Shown here: piece by piece, positions 15,812-24,745 of the stretch
How positions within the stretch are numbered: the stretch's first letter is position 1
Layout: each line of letters opens with the position of its first letter
Source of the DNA: Pedobacter rhizosphaerae
GTDB taxonomy: Bacteria; Bacteroidota; Bacteroidia; Sphingobacteriales; Sphingobacteriaceae
Direction of reading: 5' to 3'
DNA: 45,653 nucleotides
NCBI RefSeq assembly: GCF_900111155.1
Contig: NZ_FOGG01000026.1
Coordinates: 17,709 to 63,361, forward strand
Notes under the pieces: generated by a model
Told to the model about the DNA's origin: nothing
The model's input: the letters and a program-made list of their open reading frames with translations, nothing else
Database searches by the model: none
Program-made: the position numbers and the translations under genes

Positions 15812-17503
15812 ATGTCTGAGCATAAGCAACATGATACCTCAAATATAGCCGCAGAAGCTGCCAGTAAGCCCTGGTCAAAATCTAAAAAATTTGGCTTTCG
15901 GGTGCTGTTTATATTTCTTTTGGCCATGTGTATTCCTTTTTCAGGTAGCTGGTATAAGAATGTATTTACTTTAGATTGGTCTCGGCCGCATTACCGCGAT
16001 CTCTACGATATTGCACGATTTCAGCCCAGTTTCATATCCCTCTTTGTAGGTCAGCGTAACCGCGATATCACCGATTCACCTGGAGCAGAAGCGGCAACTG
16101 AAAAAGGTAAGAAACAACAACATAAAGCAAAAAAAATCAATGGGGCAAAAGCTGATCAAGCTGATCGTCAGGGTGCTTTACCACAGAAGCGAAACTTCCT
16201 GCTCGACTATCTGGATTGGGGAATAGCGCTCCTAATCGGCTTAATCGGTGCCATCATCTGGACAATCTTTGACCGCAAAAGCAAGTCGTACCATACACTT
16301 TATTATTGGATCAGGGTGGTGGTGCGTTACCGTGCCGGAATTGGTATCATAGGTTTTGGTTTTACGAAGCTTTTCCCAACTCAAATGCCTTATCCTTCCC
16401 TTGGACTATTAAATAGCAATTTCGGAGATTTTACGGCACAAAAAGTATACTGGTTATCCGTTGGGATTGTACCTTGGTACCAGGTATTTGGAGGTGTAGT
16501 GGAGATCCTTGCCGGAGTGCTGCTTTTTTTCAGAAAAACCACCACTTTCGGCGCAACATTACTGGTTGCCGCCCTGGGCGATATCACTTTTGTAAATTAT
16601 GCTTACGATGGGGGAGTACATGTATATGCCTTTTATTTTGTAGTGCTTGGCCTTTTTCTTGCTGCCGATGATTTCCCGAAATTGTATAATCTGTTGATTT
16701 TAGAACGATATACCGTGCCTTTTCGCGTTTATCCGGATTTAAGTCAGCCCGTATTAAAATACACCCGGATGGGTTTAAAAGCGCTTACTTTCATCATTTT
16801 CTTTGGAGTGATGACTTATACTGAAGTCATTAATTTCAAATACGATCCCTATAAACAGCCTTCAACCGCTGGACTGAAAGCCTTGAGGGGAAATTACCGG
16901 GTAACGGAGTTTAAAATTAACGGGCAAAACATTCCCTACAATCCCCTGGATTCTGTGCGTTGGCAGGAAGCTACGTTTGAAAACTGGACAACACTCACAT
17001 TCAGGGTAAATCGCCCGGTACTTATCGACCCTTCCAACGGAGGAGGGAGCCCCATGCGCGACATTCAGCGAACTTTTGAAATCAGTGGGGTGGCAGGTGG
17101 TCAAAGGGCTTTCCATTATTATGCCGATAGCATAGATCATATCCTTTACCTGCAAGATAAGAATGTAATGGCTTTACGTGGACGTGGAAAAGGTGCTGAT
17201 AAGACAACCGGTAAGCAAGAGGTAGATAACTGGATTAGTAAAGAAGCCTGGGCGCATATTGGCAACGAAAAAGAGATGATTGATAAATGGGCCTGGTCTA
17301 CCAGGAGAGATCGGGAGTTTGCAGAAAAACCTAGGGTAGCCAGGAGAAACCGAATGGTTTTAAACTATAATACACAAGATGGTAACCGGGTAATCCTTTC
17401 GGGCTTAAACGAAAGCAACGATTCGATTTATGTTGTTCTGGATCGCTACCAGCGCAATTATGTGTTGCCAAAAAGTAGTTTAAATGCAGGTAAATATAAC
17501 TAA
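15812..17503 (+). CDS. DoxX-like membrane protein with C-terminal soluble domain (paralogue 2)
   Basis: A 563-residue paralogue of the preceding product. It shares the membrane core (V-V-V-R-Y-R-A-G-I-G-I-I-G-F-G-F-T-K, then G-G-V-V-E-I-L-A-G-V-L-L-F-F-R-K) and the C-terminal soluble domain ending L-S-G-L-N-E-S-N-D-S-I-Y-V-V-L. It differs by a charged Lys-rich insert at about 93-125 between the first two membrane segments and by an extra Trp/Arg-rich insert at about 450-515 in the soluble domain. Tandem pairing suggests the two form a heteromeric membrane complex. It is followed after 3 bp by the cytochrome c gene, which suggests electron transfer from sulfur oxidation to the respiratory chain. 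Confidence 0.78.
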   Translation: MSEHKQHDTSNIAAEAASKPWSKSKKFGFRVLFIFLLAMCIPFSGSWYKNVFTLDWSRPHYRDLYDIARFQPSFISLFVGQRNRDITDSPGAEAATEKGKKQQHKAKKINGAKADQADRQGALPQKRNFLLDYLDWGIALLIGLIGAIIWTIFDRKSKSYHTLYYWIRVVVRYRAGIGIIGFGFTKLFPTQMPYPSLGLLNSNFGDFTAQKVYWLSVGIVPWYQVFGGVVEILAGVLLFFRKTTTFGATLLVAALGDITFVNYAYDGGVHVYAFYFVVLGLFLAADDFPKLYNLLILERYTVPFRVYPDLSQPVLKYTRMGLKALTFIIFFGVMTYTEVINFKYDPYKQPSTAGLKALRGNYRVTEFKINGQNIPYNPLDSVRWQEATFENWTTLTFRVNRPVLIDPSNGGGSPMRDIQRTFEISGVAGGQRAFHYYADSIDHILYLQDKNVMALRGRGKGADKTTGKQEVDNWISKEAWAHIGNEKEMIDKWAWSTRRDREFAEKPRVARRNRMVLNYNTQDGNRVILSGLNESNDSIYVVLDRYQRNYVLPKSSLNAGKYN

Positions 17504-17506
17504 ACA

Positions 17507-18106
17507 ATGAAGCGGAGAATCACATGGGTACTTGTATTTCCGGTTAGTTTACTGTTCTTTTCGGTAAGCAGCAGATTCGAAGTTTTGGATGGACAGAAAA
17601 GTTTAACCGATACGGCTAAAAAGGCTGTTAAGTTTGGATTTGGCCGAACGGCAACACCAAAAGAAATTGCCAGTTGGGATATCGATGTACGGCCAGACGG
17701 AAAAGGTTTGCCTGCAGGAAAAGGAGATGTAAAAACAGGCAGAATCATTTACACTACGAAATGTGCTGTTTGCCATGGTGCAAATGGAACCGAAACACCC
17801 GGGGTAAAATTGCCTGGAGCTGCGCTCGTAGGTGATACCCTGGCAAAAGCACGACCCAAAACCATTGGCAATTACTGGCCTTACGCCACCACGCTGTTCG
17901 ATTATATCAGACGGAGCATGCCATATAATCTGCCTGGTTCACTAACCGATAATGAGGTGTACGGCCTGACGGCCTATCTGCTAAATGCGAACAAAATTAT
18001 CAAAGCCGATGTGGTGCTTGATGCCCAAAATCTGCCTCAAATTGTAATGCCAGCAAGAAAGTTATTCATCATGGACGACCGCAAAGGAGCACCAGAAATT
18101 AAATAA
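17507..18106 (+). CDS. soxD: SoxD-like cytochrome c subunit of sulfite dehydrogenase
   Basis: A 199-residue exported monohaem cytochrome c. Residues 1-22 form a signal peptide or signal anchor. The haem motif is C-A-V-C-H at 86-90, and the likely axial methionine is Met138 in R-R-S-M-P-Y. The stretch F-G-F-G-R-T-A-T-P-K-E-I-A at 43-55 followed by W-D-I-D-V-R-P-D-G is characteristic of SoxD. Classical SoxD has two haems and is longer; this one has only one. It passes electrons from the molybdopterin subunit encoded next, with which it overlaps by one base (TAATGA). Confidence 0.85.
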   Translation: MKRRITWVLVFPVSLLFFSVSSRFEVLDGQKSLTDTAKKAVKFGFGRTATPKEIASWDIDVRPDGKGLPAGKGDVKTGRIIYTTKCAVCHGANGTETPGVKLPGAALVGDTLAKARPKTIGNYWPYATTLFDYIRRSMPYNLPGSLTDNEVYGLTAYLLNANKIIKADVVLDAQNLPQIVMPARKLFIMDDRKGAPEIK

Positions 18107-19362
18107 TGAAAGCGAACAGGAAAAATAATCGAAAAGTAGTTACTGGGAAAATCAGCAGGCGCACCTTAATTAGTGGCTTAATTGCCGCTGCGGTTTTACC
18201 TGTAAATGCGCTTTTTGCGGGTGATTTAGAAAAAAATGAAAGGTTACTTCATGATCTTGATGACCCAACGAAGTCGCCAGGGCCTGGGCCTAGCCCCCTG
18301 GGTAAACGATCAGGTTTTGAAAAACCTGTCCGTAAACCTTCTGATATTTCTTCCAGAACCCCTTTGCAGGATTTGCACAGCACGATTACACCGGCAGATC
18401 TGCACTTTGAGCGTCACCATGCAGGTATTCCCACCATCGACCCATCAAAACACGAATTATTAATTCATGGATTGGTAAATCGGCCAATGAAGTTTAGCCT
18501 GGCCGACCTCAAAAGGTTTCCCGCCATTACCCGAACCTGCTTCATAGAATGCGCCGGTAATTTCAGGACTGGCAAAGAAGAGATGACCCCACAAGACGTT
18601 TTAGGCCTCACCAGTCAGAGTGAGTGGACGGGTGTAATGCTATCCACCCTTTTTAACGAAGTGGGAATTGATGCTAAAGCCCAATGGTTTTTAGCAGAAG
18701 GTTCTGATGCCGCAGTAATGACCCGTACCATTCCGCTGTCTAAAGCCTGGGACGATGCCATGATTGTGTATGCGCAGAATGGCGAAGCCATAAGGCCAGA
18801 ACAAGGTTATCCAATCAGGCTGTTGTTGCCTGGTTTTGAGGGAAATATGAATATTAAATGGTTGCGGCGGATTGAGTTATCAGAAGCACCCTACATGACC
18901 CGCGAGGAGACTTCAAAATACACGTATCCCGTGAAGGATAAAATCAGAATGTTCAGTTTTGAGATGGATGCCCGCTCTATAATCACCTTTCCATCTTATC
19001 CGCAGAAGGTAAGTAAAGGTTATGTGGAGATCAGGGGGATTGCCTGGAGTGGTAGGGGAAAGGTAGAAAAAGTAGAGGTAAGTACCGATAATGGTAAAAC
19101 CTGGCAGCTAGCCAACTTACAGGAACCTGTTTTAAGCAAGGCCCATACCTATTTCAGGTATTTATGGAATTGGAATGGTAACGAAACCGAGATATTGAGC
19201 CGAGTAACCGATGAGACTGGTTATCTTCAACCCACTTTACAACAGTTAGTAGAGGCACGAGGACCAAATATAGGCGGTTATCACATGAATCCTATCACAG
19301 CATGGAAAGTAAAGGCTGATGGATCTGTATGGTTTAAACCCGAAAAATATACTGACAAATGA
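18106..19362 (+). CDS. soxC: SoxC-like molybdopterin sulfite dehydrogenase subunit
   Basis: A 418-residue periplasmic molybdoenzyme of the sulfite oxidase family. The start has a twin-arginine-like signal (S-R-R-T-L-I-S-G at about 17-24), needed for folded molybdenum proteins. The Mo-binding domain shows T-C-F-I-E-C-A-G-N at 144-152, where Cys149 is the expected Mo ligand, and H-G-L-V-N-R-P at 121-127. A C-terminal Mo-co dimerisation domain begins near 290 (I-R-G-I-A-W-S-G-R-G, then V-S-T-D-N-G-K-T-W). With SoxD it should oxidise sulfite, or sulfane sulfur, and feed electrons to a cytochrome. No soxXA, soxYZ or soxB is present, so a free-sulfite role is more likely than a full Sox cycle. It overlaps both neighbours (1 bp and 4 bp). 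Confidence 0.9.
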   Translation: MKANRKNNRKVVTGKISRRTLISGLIAAAVLPVNALFAGDLEKNERLLHDLDDPTKSPGPGPSPLGKRSGFEKPVRKPSDISSRTPLQDLHSTITPADLHFERHHAGIPTIDPSKHELLIHGLVNRPMKFSLADLKRFPAITRTCFIECAGNFRTGKEEMTPQDVLGLTSQSEWTGVMLSTLFNEVGIDAKAQWFLAEGSDAAVMTRTIPLSKAWDDAMIVYAQNGEAIRPEQGYPIRLLLPGFEGNMNIKWLRRIELSEAPYMTREETSKYTYPVKDKIRMFSFEMDARSIITFPSYPQKVSKGYVEIRGIAWSGRGKVEKVEVSTDNGKTWQLANLQEPVLSKAHTYFRYLWNWNGNETEILSRVTDETGYLQPTLQQLVEARGPNIGGYHMNPITAWKVKADGSVWFKPEKYTDK

Positions 19363-20801
19363 GTTTAGAAAAACGTGATTACGATGCGGTTATAGTGGGA
19401 TCGGGACCTAACGGACTGGCGGCAGGAATTTTATTGCAACAACAGGGGCTATCCGTATTGATTATAGAAGGAAAAGATCAGATTGGGGGAGGACTTTCCA
19501 CGCAGGAACTCACGCTACCGGGCTTTAAACATGATGTATGTTCGGCCATTCACCCTATGGCTGTAGCTTCACCATTTTTTAAAACGCTTCCATTAAACGA
19601 GCATGGTTTGGAATATATTTACCCCACTTTAGCAGCTGCACATCCATTTGATGATGGTACTGCTGCCGTTTTAGAGCAGTCTATTCAAAAAACCGCCGCT
19701 AATTTAGGCGGCGACGCGAAGGCTTATCAATTACTCATGCAATCGGTAACCGCGGCTTGGCCACTCATTGATAAAGATGCCTTAGGACCGCTTCATTTCC
19801 CGTCTCATCCTTTAGCAATGGCTGGTTTTGGTTTGAAGGCTTTAACCAGTGCCAGCTATTTTGTGGATAGGTTCAAAGAAAAACATGCCCGCGGTTTATT
19901 CGCAGGGATGGCGGCGCATTCCATTCAGCCTTTGAATAACCTGAGCACCACTGCTATTGGTTTGGTACTGATGGCTACGGGGCATCTGAAGGGCTGGCCT
20001 ATCCCTAAAGGAGGTTCGGCCAGTATTGCAAATGCATTAGGCAGTTACTTTAAATCAATCGGCGGAACCATACAAATGGGAACCTTTATTTCCGATTTGC
20101 AGCAATTGCCATCGGCCCATGCCGTACTGTTTGACATTACCCCAAAACAGTTACTCAAAATAGCAGGGCACAGATTTTCTAATATTTATAAATGGCAGTT
20201 AGCCCGTTACCGATATGGTATGGGCGTGTATAAAATAGATTGGGCGCTTGATGGGCCGATACCCTATAAAGCTGAAGCATGCCGACAGGCAGGAACCATT
20301 CACCTCGGCAATACGTTCGAAGAAATTGCTGAAGGAGAACTGCAAACCAGTAAGGGATTTCAAGCCGAAAAACCTTTTGTACTCCTTGCCCAGCAAAGCC
20401 TTTTTGATCAAAGCCGCGCCCCGGAAGGCAAACAAACGGCATGGGCTTATTGCCATGTACCCAACGGATCAACACAAGATCTGACCGGAATTATTGAAAA
20501 GCAGGTAGAACGTTTTGCACCTGGCTTTAGAGATCGGATTCTGGCCAGGCATACGATGGATACTGCCCAAATGGAAGCGCATAATCCCAATTATGTTGGT
20601 GGCGACATTAACGGCGGTATTCTGGATATCGGGCAGCTCTTTACCCGTCCGGCACTGCGTTGGTCGCCTTATAAAACTTCTGCCAGGGGCTTGTACATCT
20701 GTTCATCATCAACTCCCCCAGGGGGCGGTGTGCACGGGATGGCTGGCTATAATGCAGCCAAGCAGGCCCTAAAGGATATATTTAAAATTGAAATCAAGTA
20801 A
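19359..20801 (+). CDS. FAD-dependent oxidoreductase of the phytoene-desaturase-like family
   Basis: A 480-residue flavoprotein. The N-terminus carries the dinucleotide-binding fold V-I-V-G-S-G-P-N-G-L-A-A-G (11-23), with the ribose-binding acid Glu near residue 37 and G-G-G-L-S-T-Q-E. The C-terminal G-L-Y-I-C-S-S-S-T-P-P-G-G-G-V-H-G-M-A-G-Y-N-A-A closes the FAD site as in COG1233 (phytoene desaturase-related) enzymes. No signal peptide is seen, so it is cytoplasmic. The start overlaps the SoxC gene by 4 bp (ATGA), so it is translationally coupled. Its substrate is unknown; oxidation of an imported organosulfur intermediate is one option. Confidence 0.85.
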   Translation: MSLEKRDYDAVIVGSGPNGLAAGILLQQQGLSVLIIEGKDQIGGGLSTQELTLPGFKHDVCSAIHPMAVASPFFKTLPLNEHGLEYIYPTLAAAHPFDDGTAAVLEQSIQKTAANLGGDAKAYQLLMQSVTAAWPLIDKDALGPLHFPSHPLAMAGFGLKALTSASYFVDRFKEKHARGLFAGMAAHSIQPLNNLSTTAIGLVLMATGHLKGWPIPKGGSASIANALGSYFKSIGGTIQMGTFISDLQQLPSAHAVLFDITPKQLLKIAGHRFSNIYKWQLARYRYGMGVYKIDWALDGPIPYKAEACRQAGTIHLGNTFEEIAEGELQTSKGFQAEKPFVLLAQQSLFDQSRAPEGKQTAWAYCHVPNGSTQDLTGIIEKQVERFAPGFRDRILARHTMDTAQMEAHNPNYVGGDINGGILDIGQLFTRPALRWSPYKTSARGLYICSSSTPPGGGVHGMAGYNAAKQALKDIFKIEIK

Positions 20802-20822
20802 CAACACAAATAAAAAACGACT

Positions 20823-22193
20823 ATGTCAGACCACAACACTCAGGCAGATCACACAGCTGCTTTAACCGATGCGGGGATTACCCCAGACAAGAAAACATTT
20901 TTGCAATCGCTTACCGAAGATTGGTGGGCAGTAATATTAGGAACAATTATTATTGCCACAGTGCTATATTTATCCGGTAACGGAACCAGTATTACTTTGC
21001 CAGCATACAAATGGAGTAACACTGATGATCTTTTTAATAAAATTTTAGCGCCTCATAATTTACTTTTGATCGTAGAAACCGGAGCGATATTTTTGGTTTT
21101 GTCCGGTGCAGCTATTCTATTATCAGGAGGCCATGTTGGCCGGTTTGCTGCAGGTTTTACATTGATTTATGTGCTAGCCACCATTTCTTTTATCATTGGT
21201 GGCAATAAAACAGTGTCTTACTTTGGACTTGAATATGTGGTATTCGCCTTACTAATCGGGATTGCATTGGGTAACCTGGTACAAATTCCCAATTGGTTAA
21301 AAGAGGCAGTACGCTCAGAGTTTTACATTAAAACAGGTTTAGTTATTTTGGGTACCAGTATCGTATCGGGAGATTTAATCAAAGCAGGCCTTCCAGGAAT
21401 TATACAAGCGGTTATCGTGGTTACTGCCGTATGGTTTTTTTCGTTGTGGTTAAGCCGTAAGTTAAAAGTTGACGACGAATTTGGAGTAATATTAGCCTCT
21501 GCGGTATCCATTTGCGGGGTTTCGGCTGCCATTGTAGCTGCGGGTGCAATTAATGGCGATAAGCGTAAACTTTCTTACGTAACTACCCTGGTTCTGGTGA
21601 TGGCTATTCCGATGATGATTATACAGCCCTGGGCGGTGAAGTTTTTTCATATCCCCGAAGTAGTGGGAGGGGCCTGGTTGGGTGGAACCTTAGATACAAC
21701 AGCTACGGTTACAGCAGCTGGGGATATTGTTGGCCCCATTGCAGTGAAAGCAGGAGTAATTGCGAAATTCTCTCAAAACGTATTCATCGGTGTAGCCGCA
21801 TTTTTTATCGCCATATGGTGGGCATACAAAAAACCAAAAGGGGATGGAGTAGCCGTAGTAAGAGCTGAAAGTCCTGGGTTGAAGATCGTTTGGGAGCGTT
21901 TTCCTAAATTTGTACTGGGTTTCATTGCCGCATCGTTGGTATTCTCTTTTCTGCTAGCTCCTGCAACAGCAAAAGGTTTGGGATCCAGTCTAAACGGACT
22001 ACGTACCATCTGGTTTGCCCTTGCATTTATCTCTATCGGCATGGAGGCCAAATTTTCTTCGTTGGTGAAACTTCAAGGTGGAAAACCGGCTTTTACTTTT
22101 GTTACCGCACAGCTATTCAATATCTTTTGGACTTTGCTGTGGGCTTACATTCTTTTTGGCGGGTATTTATTCCCTGTACCAGATTTTAATTAA
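20823..22193 (+). CDS. YeiH/TauZ-family putative sulfate exporter
   Basis: A 456-residue membrane protein of the conserved hypothetical 698 (PF03601) family with about eleven hydrophobic segments. Recognisable stretches are K-T-G-L-V-I-L-G-T-S-I near 170, C-G-V-S-A-A-I-V-A-A-G-A-I near 233-245, G-G-A-W-L-G-G-T-L-D-T-T-A-T-V near 283-297, and R-T-I-W-F-A-L-A-F-I-S-I-G-M-E near 390. Members such as TauZ are linked to dissimilation of taurine and other sulfonates and are thought to export sulfate or sulfite. It is the last gene of the operon, 21 bp after the flavoprotein gene, and would remove the oxidised sulfur from the cell. Confidence 0.9.
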   Translation: MSDHNTQADHTAALTDAGITPDKKTFLQSLTEDWWAVILGTIIIATVLYLSGNGTSITLPAYKWSNTDDLFNKILAPHNLLLIVETGAIFLVLSGAAILLSGGHVGRFAAGFTLIYVLATISFIIGGNKTVSYFGLEYVVFALLIGIALGNLVQIPNWLKEAVRSEFYIKTGLVILGTSIVSGDLIKAGLPGIIQAVIVVTAVWFFSLWLSRKLKVDDEFGVILASAVSICGVSAAIVAAGAINGDKRKLSYVTTLVLVMAIPMMIIQPWAVKFFHIPEVVGGAWLGGTLDTTATVTAAGDIVGPIAVKAGVIAKFSQNVFIGVAAFFIAIWWAYKKPKGDGVAVVRAESPGLKIVWERFPKFVLGFIAASLVFSFLLAPATAKGLGSSLNGLRTIWFALAFISIGMEAKFSSLVKLQGGKPAFTFVTAQLFNIFWTLLWAYILFGGYLFPVPDFN

Positions 22194-22199
22194 AACAAA

Positions 22200-22239
22200 A
22201 GCTCCAGTGATTTTAAATGAATTCAAAATCGCTGGAGCT
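22200..22239. terminator. Terminator between the converging operon and exported-protein gene
   Basis: A 15-bp stem, AGCTCCAGTGATTTT (22200-22214) with AAAATCGCTGGAGCT (22225-22239), has one G-T pair and a 10-nt loop. On the minus strand it is followed by a T-rich run (TTTTGTTTT), so it best serves the minus-strand gene at 22261; it is also the only hairpin after the sulfate exporter gene. Confidence 0.75.
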
Positions 22240-22260
22240 AATATAATGCTGTACGGATGA

Positions 22261-23031
22261 TTAAAATTTAATGGTCAATTTTTCTGCAACAAGTGCATTG
22301 TTTTTGTAATACTCAAAGAACCAGTTTCCGTCCTTTTTTAAAACTATGCCATTAGCAGTTCCATTGCTGGCAATAAAATAATCAGGCACGGAGATCTTAA
22401 GCAAAGTGATTACAATCTTCGGACTGGCATCAATAAGCTGGAATCCATTAGCAATAGGTTGAGCATATAACAATCCTTCTACCGGTTTAGCCTCTGCTGT
22501 TGCAATTGGTTGAGAAACAGCCGGAGATTCAGTTTTTGTATTGGAAGTTGGTGTAGCAGGTACGGCAGCTGCCGCAGTTGCTGTAGCCGGGGCTTCAGTA
22601 GTGCTTCCGGCAACATAAAGCAGATCATTTAGAGAGGTGAAAGCATCTCTTAAAGCAAAATTGTAAGCTGTCTTGTATTCTTTCTCCCTGTTTTTACCCT
22701 CCTTGCTCTTAAGCAAAATATTCCCCTTACAATCTTTCAGTAAAATGGTTAAACTTGTAACAAACAGGGTGTTTTTTTCCTGTACATCTACGGTTAATGC
22801 CTTGCACTTATCTGCTGCAATTTCGGTGGGTAATTCAGCATTGTCATAATAAACGGTAAAGCCTTTTTCTTCAAAAATGGCCTTAGTTAAGGTATTTAAG
22901 TTGTACTGATTAACCTCTTTGAGAAAATTGAATTTCTCAGGAACAATGATATACTTATAGTTATTTACTTTGGGCTGCGCATACCCAGAAAAAGAGAGGG
23001 CTAAAAGGAGGATAAAAAGATATCTTTTCAT
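22261..23031 (-). CDS. Exported protein of unknown function (256 aa)
   Basis: A 256-residue protein with a clear signal peptide (1-18, ending G-Y-A-Q). Residues 20-145 form a domain (Y-K-Y-I-I-V-P-E-K-F, then G-F-T-V-Y-Y-D) seen in uncharacterised Bacteroidota proteins. Residues about 147-180 are an Ala/Thr/Pro-rich linker, and the last 70 residues form a small domain ending N-G-I-V-L-K-K-D-G-N-W-F-F-E-Y-Y. I do not recognise a named family. It is likely periplasmic or surface-facing. It converges with the sulfur operon and shares the terminator at 22200-22239; no functional link is visible. Confidence 0.8.
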   Translation of the reverse strand: MKRYLFILLLALSFSGYAQPKVNNYKYIIVPEKFNFLKEVNQYNLNTLTKAIFEEKGFTVYYDNAELPTEIAADKCKALTVDVQEKNTLFVTSLTILLKDCKGNILLKSKEGKNREKEYKTAYNFALRDAFTSLNDLLYVAGSTTEAPATATAAAAVPATPTSNTKTESPAVSQPIATAEAKPVEGLLYAQPIANGFQLIDASPKIVITLLKISVPDYFIASNGTANGIVLKKDGNWFFEYYKNNALVAEKLTIKF

Positions 23032-23551
23032 AAAAATTGATTAAAAGGGATTAAGCATTCAATTTATACAATGAATGGTGAAAAATCAAATATACCACAA
23101 TGATTCTTTCATTCCATAATCCACTCACTCATTCTCCAATTCAATCATTCCCTCATTCAATCATCCACTAATTCACTCATTCAATCATCCCCTCATTATC
23201 TAACTCAACCCTCATTCATTCCAACTGCAAATCCATTACCGAATAAAATATCCTAGCTTGAATGTAAGCGGTAGTTTCTTATGTCCTTAACTGGCAATAT
23301 TCCATTTCAGTAATGAAGTTTTGCTTTGGGAGGTTCTTCAGCACCTCAGAGCGCATGCGTTATAATTCTATCTGTTAAATACTTGATGAGCTATATTAAC
23401 TACTAATCGTTAGCAAATATAAAATAGAGGAATCGTAATTGAAAATTATATCTCATATTTGTGATATAAAAATGTTATTTTAGATCCGATGTTGAAAATA
23501 TCCTGGAGCTATTTAATTTTTTTTACTCCTAAAGTCAATAATTATATTTTC
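23032..23551. other. Intergenic region with short TCATTCAATCATTC repeats
   Basis: Positions about 23100-23225 hold about ten irregular copies of the short motif TCATTCAATCATtC / CTCATTC, similar to a smaller patch at 32832-32874. The rest holds promoters for the divergent genes; no clear -33/-7 pair at normal spacing is seen. No RNA or ORF of interest. Confidence 0.6.
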
Positions 23552-24712
23552 ATGAAGAATCTCATACTGCTTTTCCTGGTGTTTTTATCTTGGCAATCAT
23601 TTGCCCAAAATCACAGGCCTATAGTAAATGCTATTAGCAAAAAAGCCAGGATATACGAAGATGATGAGCTGGTTAAAGGCTGGAACATTAGTCCTGGGGT
23701 AGCGATGGATGTATTCAGCACCAATAAATTAACCCATCCCAAGAAGGTTAAATTTATAACGGATATTGATTCTATTGTTTTTATGCTGAAGCCTGGGCAG
23801 CAAAAGGATTTCATTGTTTTATTGAATGGAAAAGATTCATGCTTAACGAGAATTCAAAGTCCCGAAATTAAAAACTTTAGTCAGCTAAAACCCGAAATTC
23901 ATGATTCCATTCCGCTAATCATCAATGCTGAAAATACAATTTATTCCAGGGGAATATTGAATTATGTTGACACCTTAAATTTAAATTTTGATACGGGAAC
24001 GACAGAATTGACGCTGACCAATAAAGTGCTGACCGACAGCATAAAAAGCAAGATTAAGCTTTATGATACCCTTTACGAATTGATTCTGGGAAAAAGAATT
24101 TATAAAAGCAAAGTATACGATGCGGCACTATCGGGACATGGTACCGATGGCCGTTTTGGCTGGGATTTATTTGATGGGATGATTGTAGAAATAAATTATG
24201 ACCGGGGTTTGCTCATTATCCATTCAAAAATGCCGAAAATGATCAGGAAGGATGCAGCCTTTACCAGGCTGAATATCAAATATTCCAAACAGCTCCTTTT
24301 TGTAGAAAGTGAAATTGCACAGGGAAAAACCAAAAACAAAGATTGGTTTCTCTTTGATACCGGATACCAGCGTACCGTAATGCTCGATAATGATTTATTA
24401 AGTCAAAATAATTTTCCCTCGGATAAAATGGAAGTTATTAATAAGGTAATGATGCATGGCGGCACAGGAAACGAAGTGCCGGTAATTACATCAAATCTGG
24501 AAAGCCTGAAAATAGGAAGATACGCGTTAACAAATGTTCCGGCTCAGCTGCTAACCACTAATAAACCCATGAGAGGAGCCAACATTCATATTTTAGGTAA
24601 TGAAATACTGAAACGGTTTAATGTGATTATGGATTTTCAGGAAAATGTTATTTACATGAAGCCTAATGCTGTTTTTAGAACTGATTATGCAGAGAAAAAA
24701 AAGAACGGCTAA
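23552..24712 (+). CDS. Exported retropepsin-like aspartic protease-fold protein
   Basis: A 386-residue protein. I start it at the ATG at 23552, which gives a perfect signal peptide (1-19, ending S-F-A-Q); an upstream ATG would add 21 residues that do not look like a signal. Two aspartyl-protease motifs are visible: D-T-G at 147-149 (N-F-D-T-G-T-T) and D-T-G at 269-271 (F-L-F-D-T-G-Y-Q). The C-terminal I-L-G-N-E-I-L-K-R-F-N-V-I-M-D-F matches the hydrophobic end of Bacteroidota retropepsin-like proteins. Two catalytic-type motifs in one chain suggest a pepsin-like bilobal arrangement. It is followed 33 bp later by a small membrane protein gene. Confidence 0.82.
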   Translation: MKNLILLFLVFLSWQSFAQNHRPIVNAISKKARIYEDDELVKGWNISPGVAMDVFSTNKLTHPKKVKFITDIDSIVFMLKPGQQKDFIVLLNGKDSCLTRIQSPEIKNFSQLKPEIHDSIPLIINAENTIYSRGILNYVDTLNLNFDTGTTELTLTNKVLTDSIKSKIKLYDTLYELILGKRIYKSKVYDAALSGHGTDGRFGWDLFDGMIVEINYDRGLLIIHSKMPKMIRKDAAFTRLNIKYSKQLLFVESEIAQGKTKNKDWFLFDTGYQRTVMLDNDLLSQNNFPSDKMEVINKVMMHGGTGNEVPVITSNLESLKIGRYALTNVPAQLLTTNKPMRGANIHILGNEILKRFNVIMDFQENVIYMKPNAVFRTDYAEKKKNG

Positions 24713-24745
24713 ATTTTTAAAGAAATCATCACGGCGGAAGTAAGA

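Noticed and set aside
17507..19362. A full Sox thiosulfate-oxidising system
   Set aside because: Only SoxC- and SoxD-like genes are present; soxXA, soxYZ and soxB are absent from the window.
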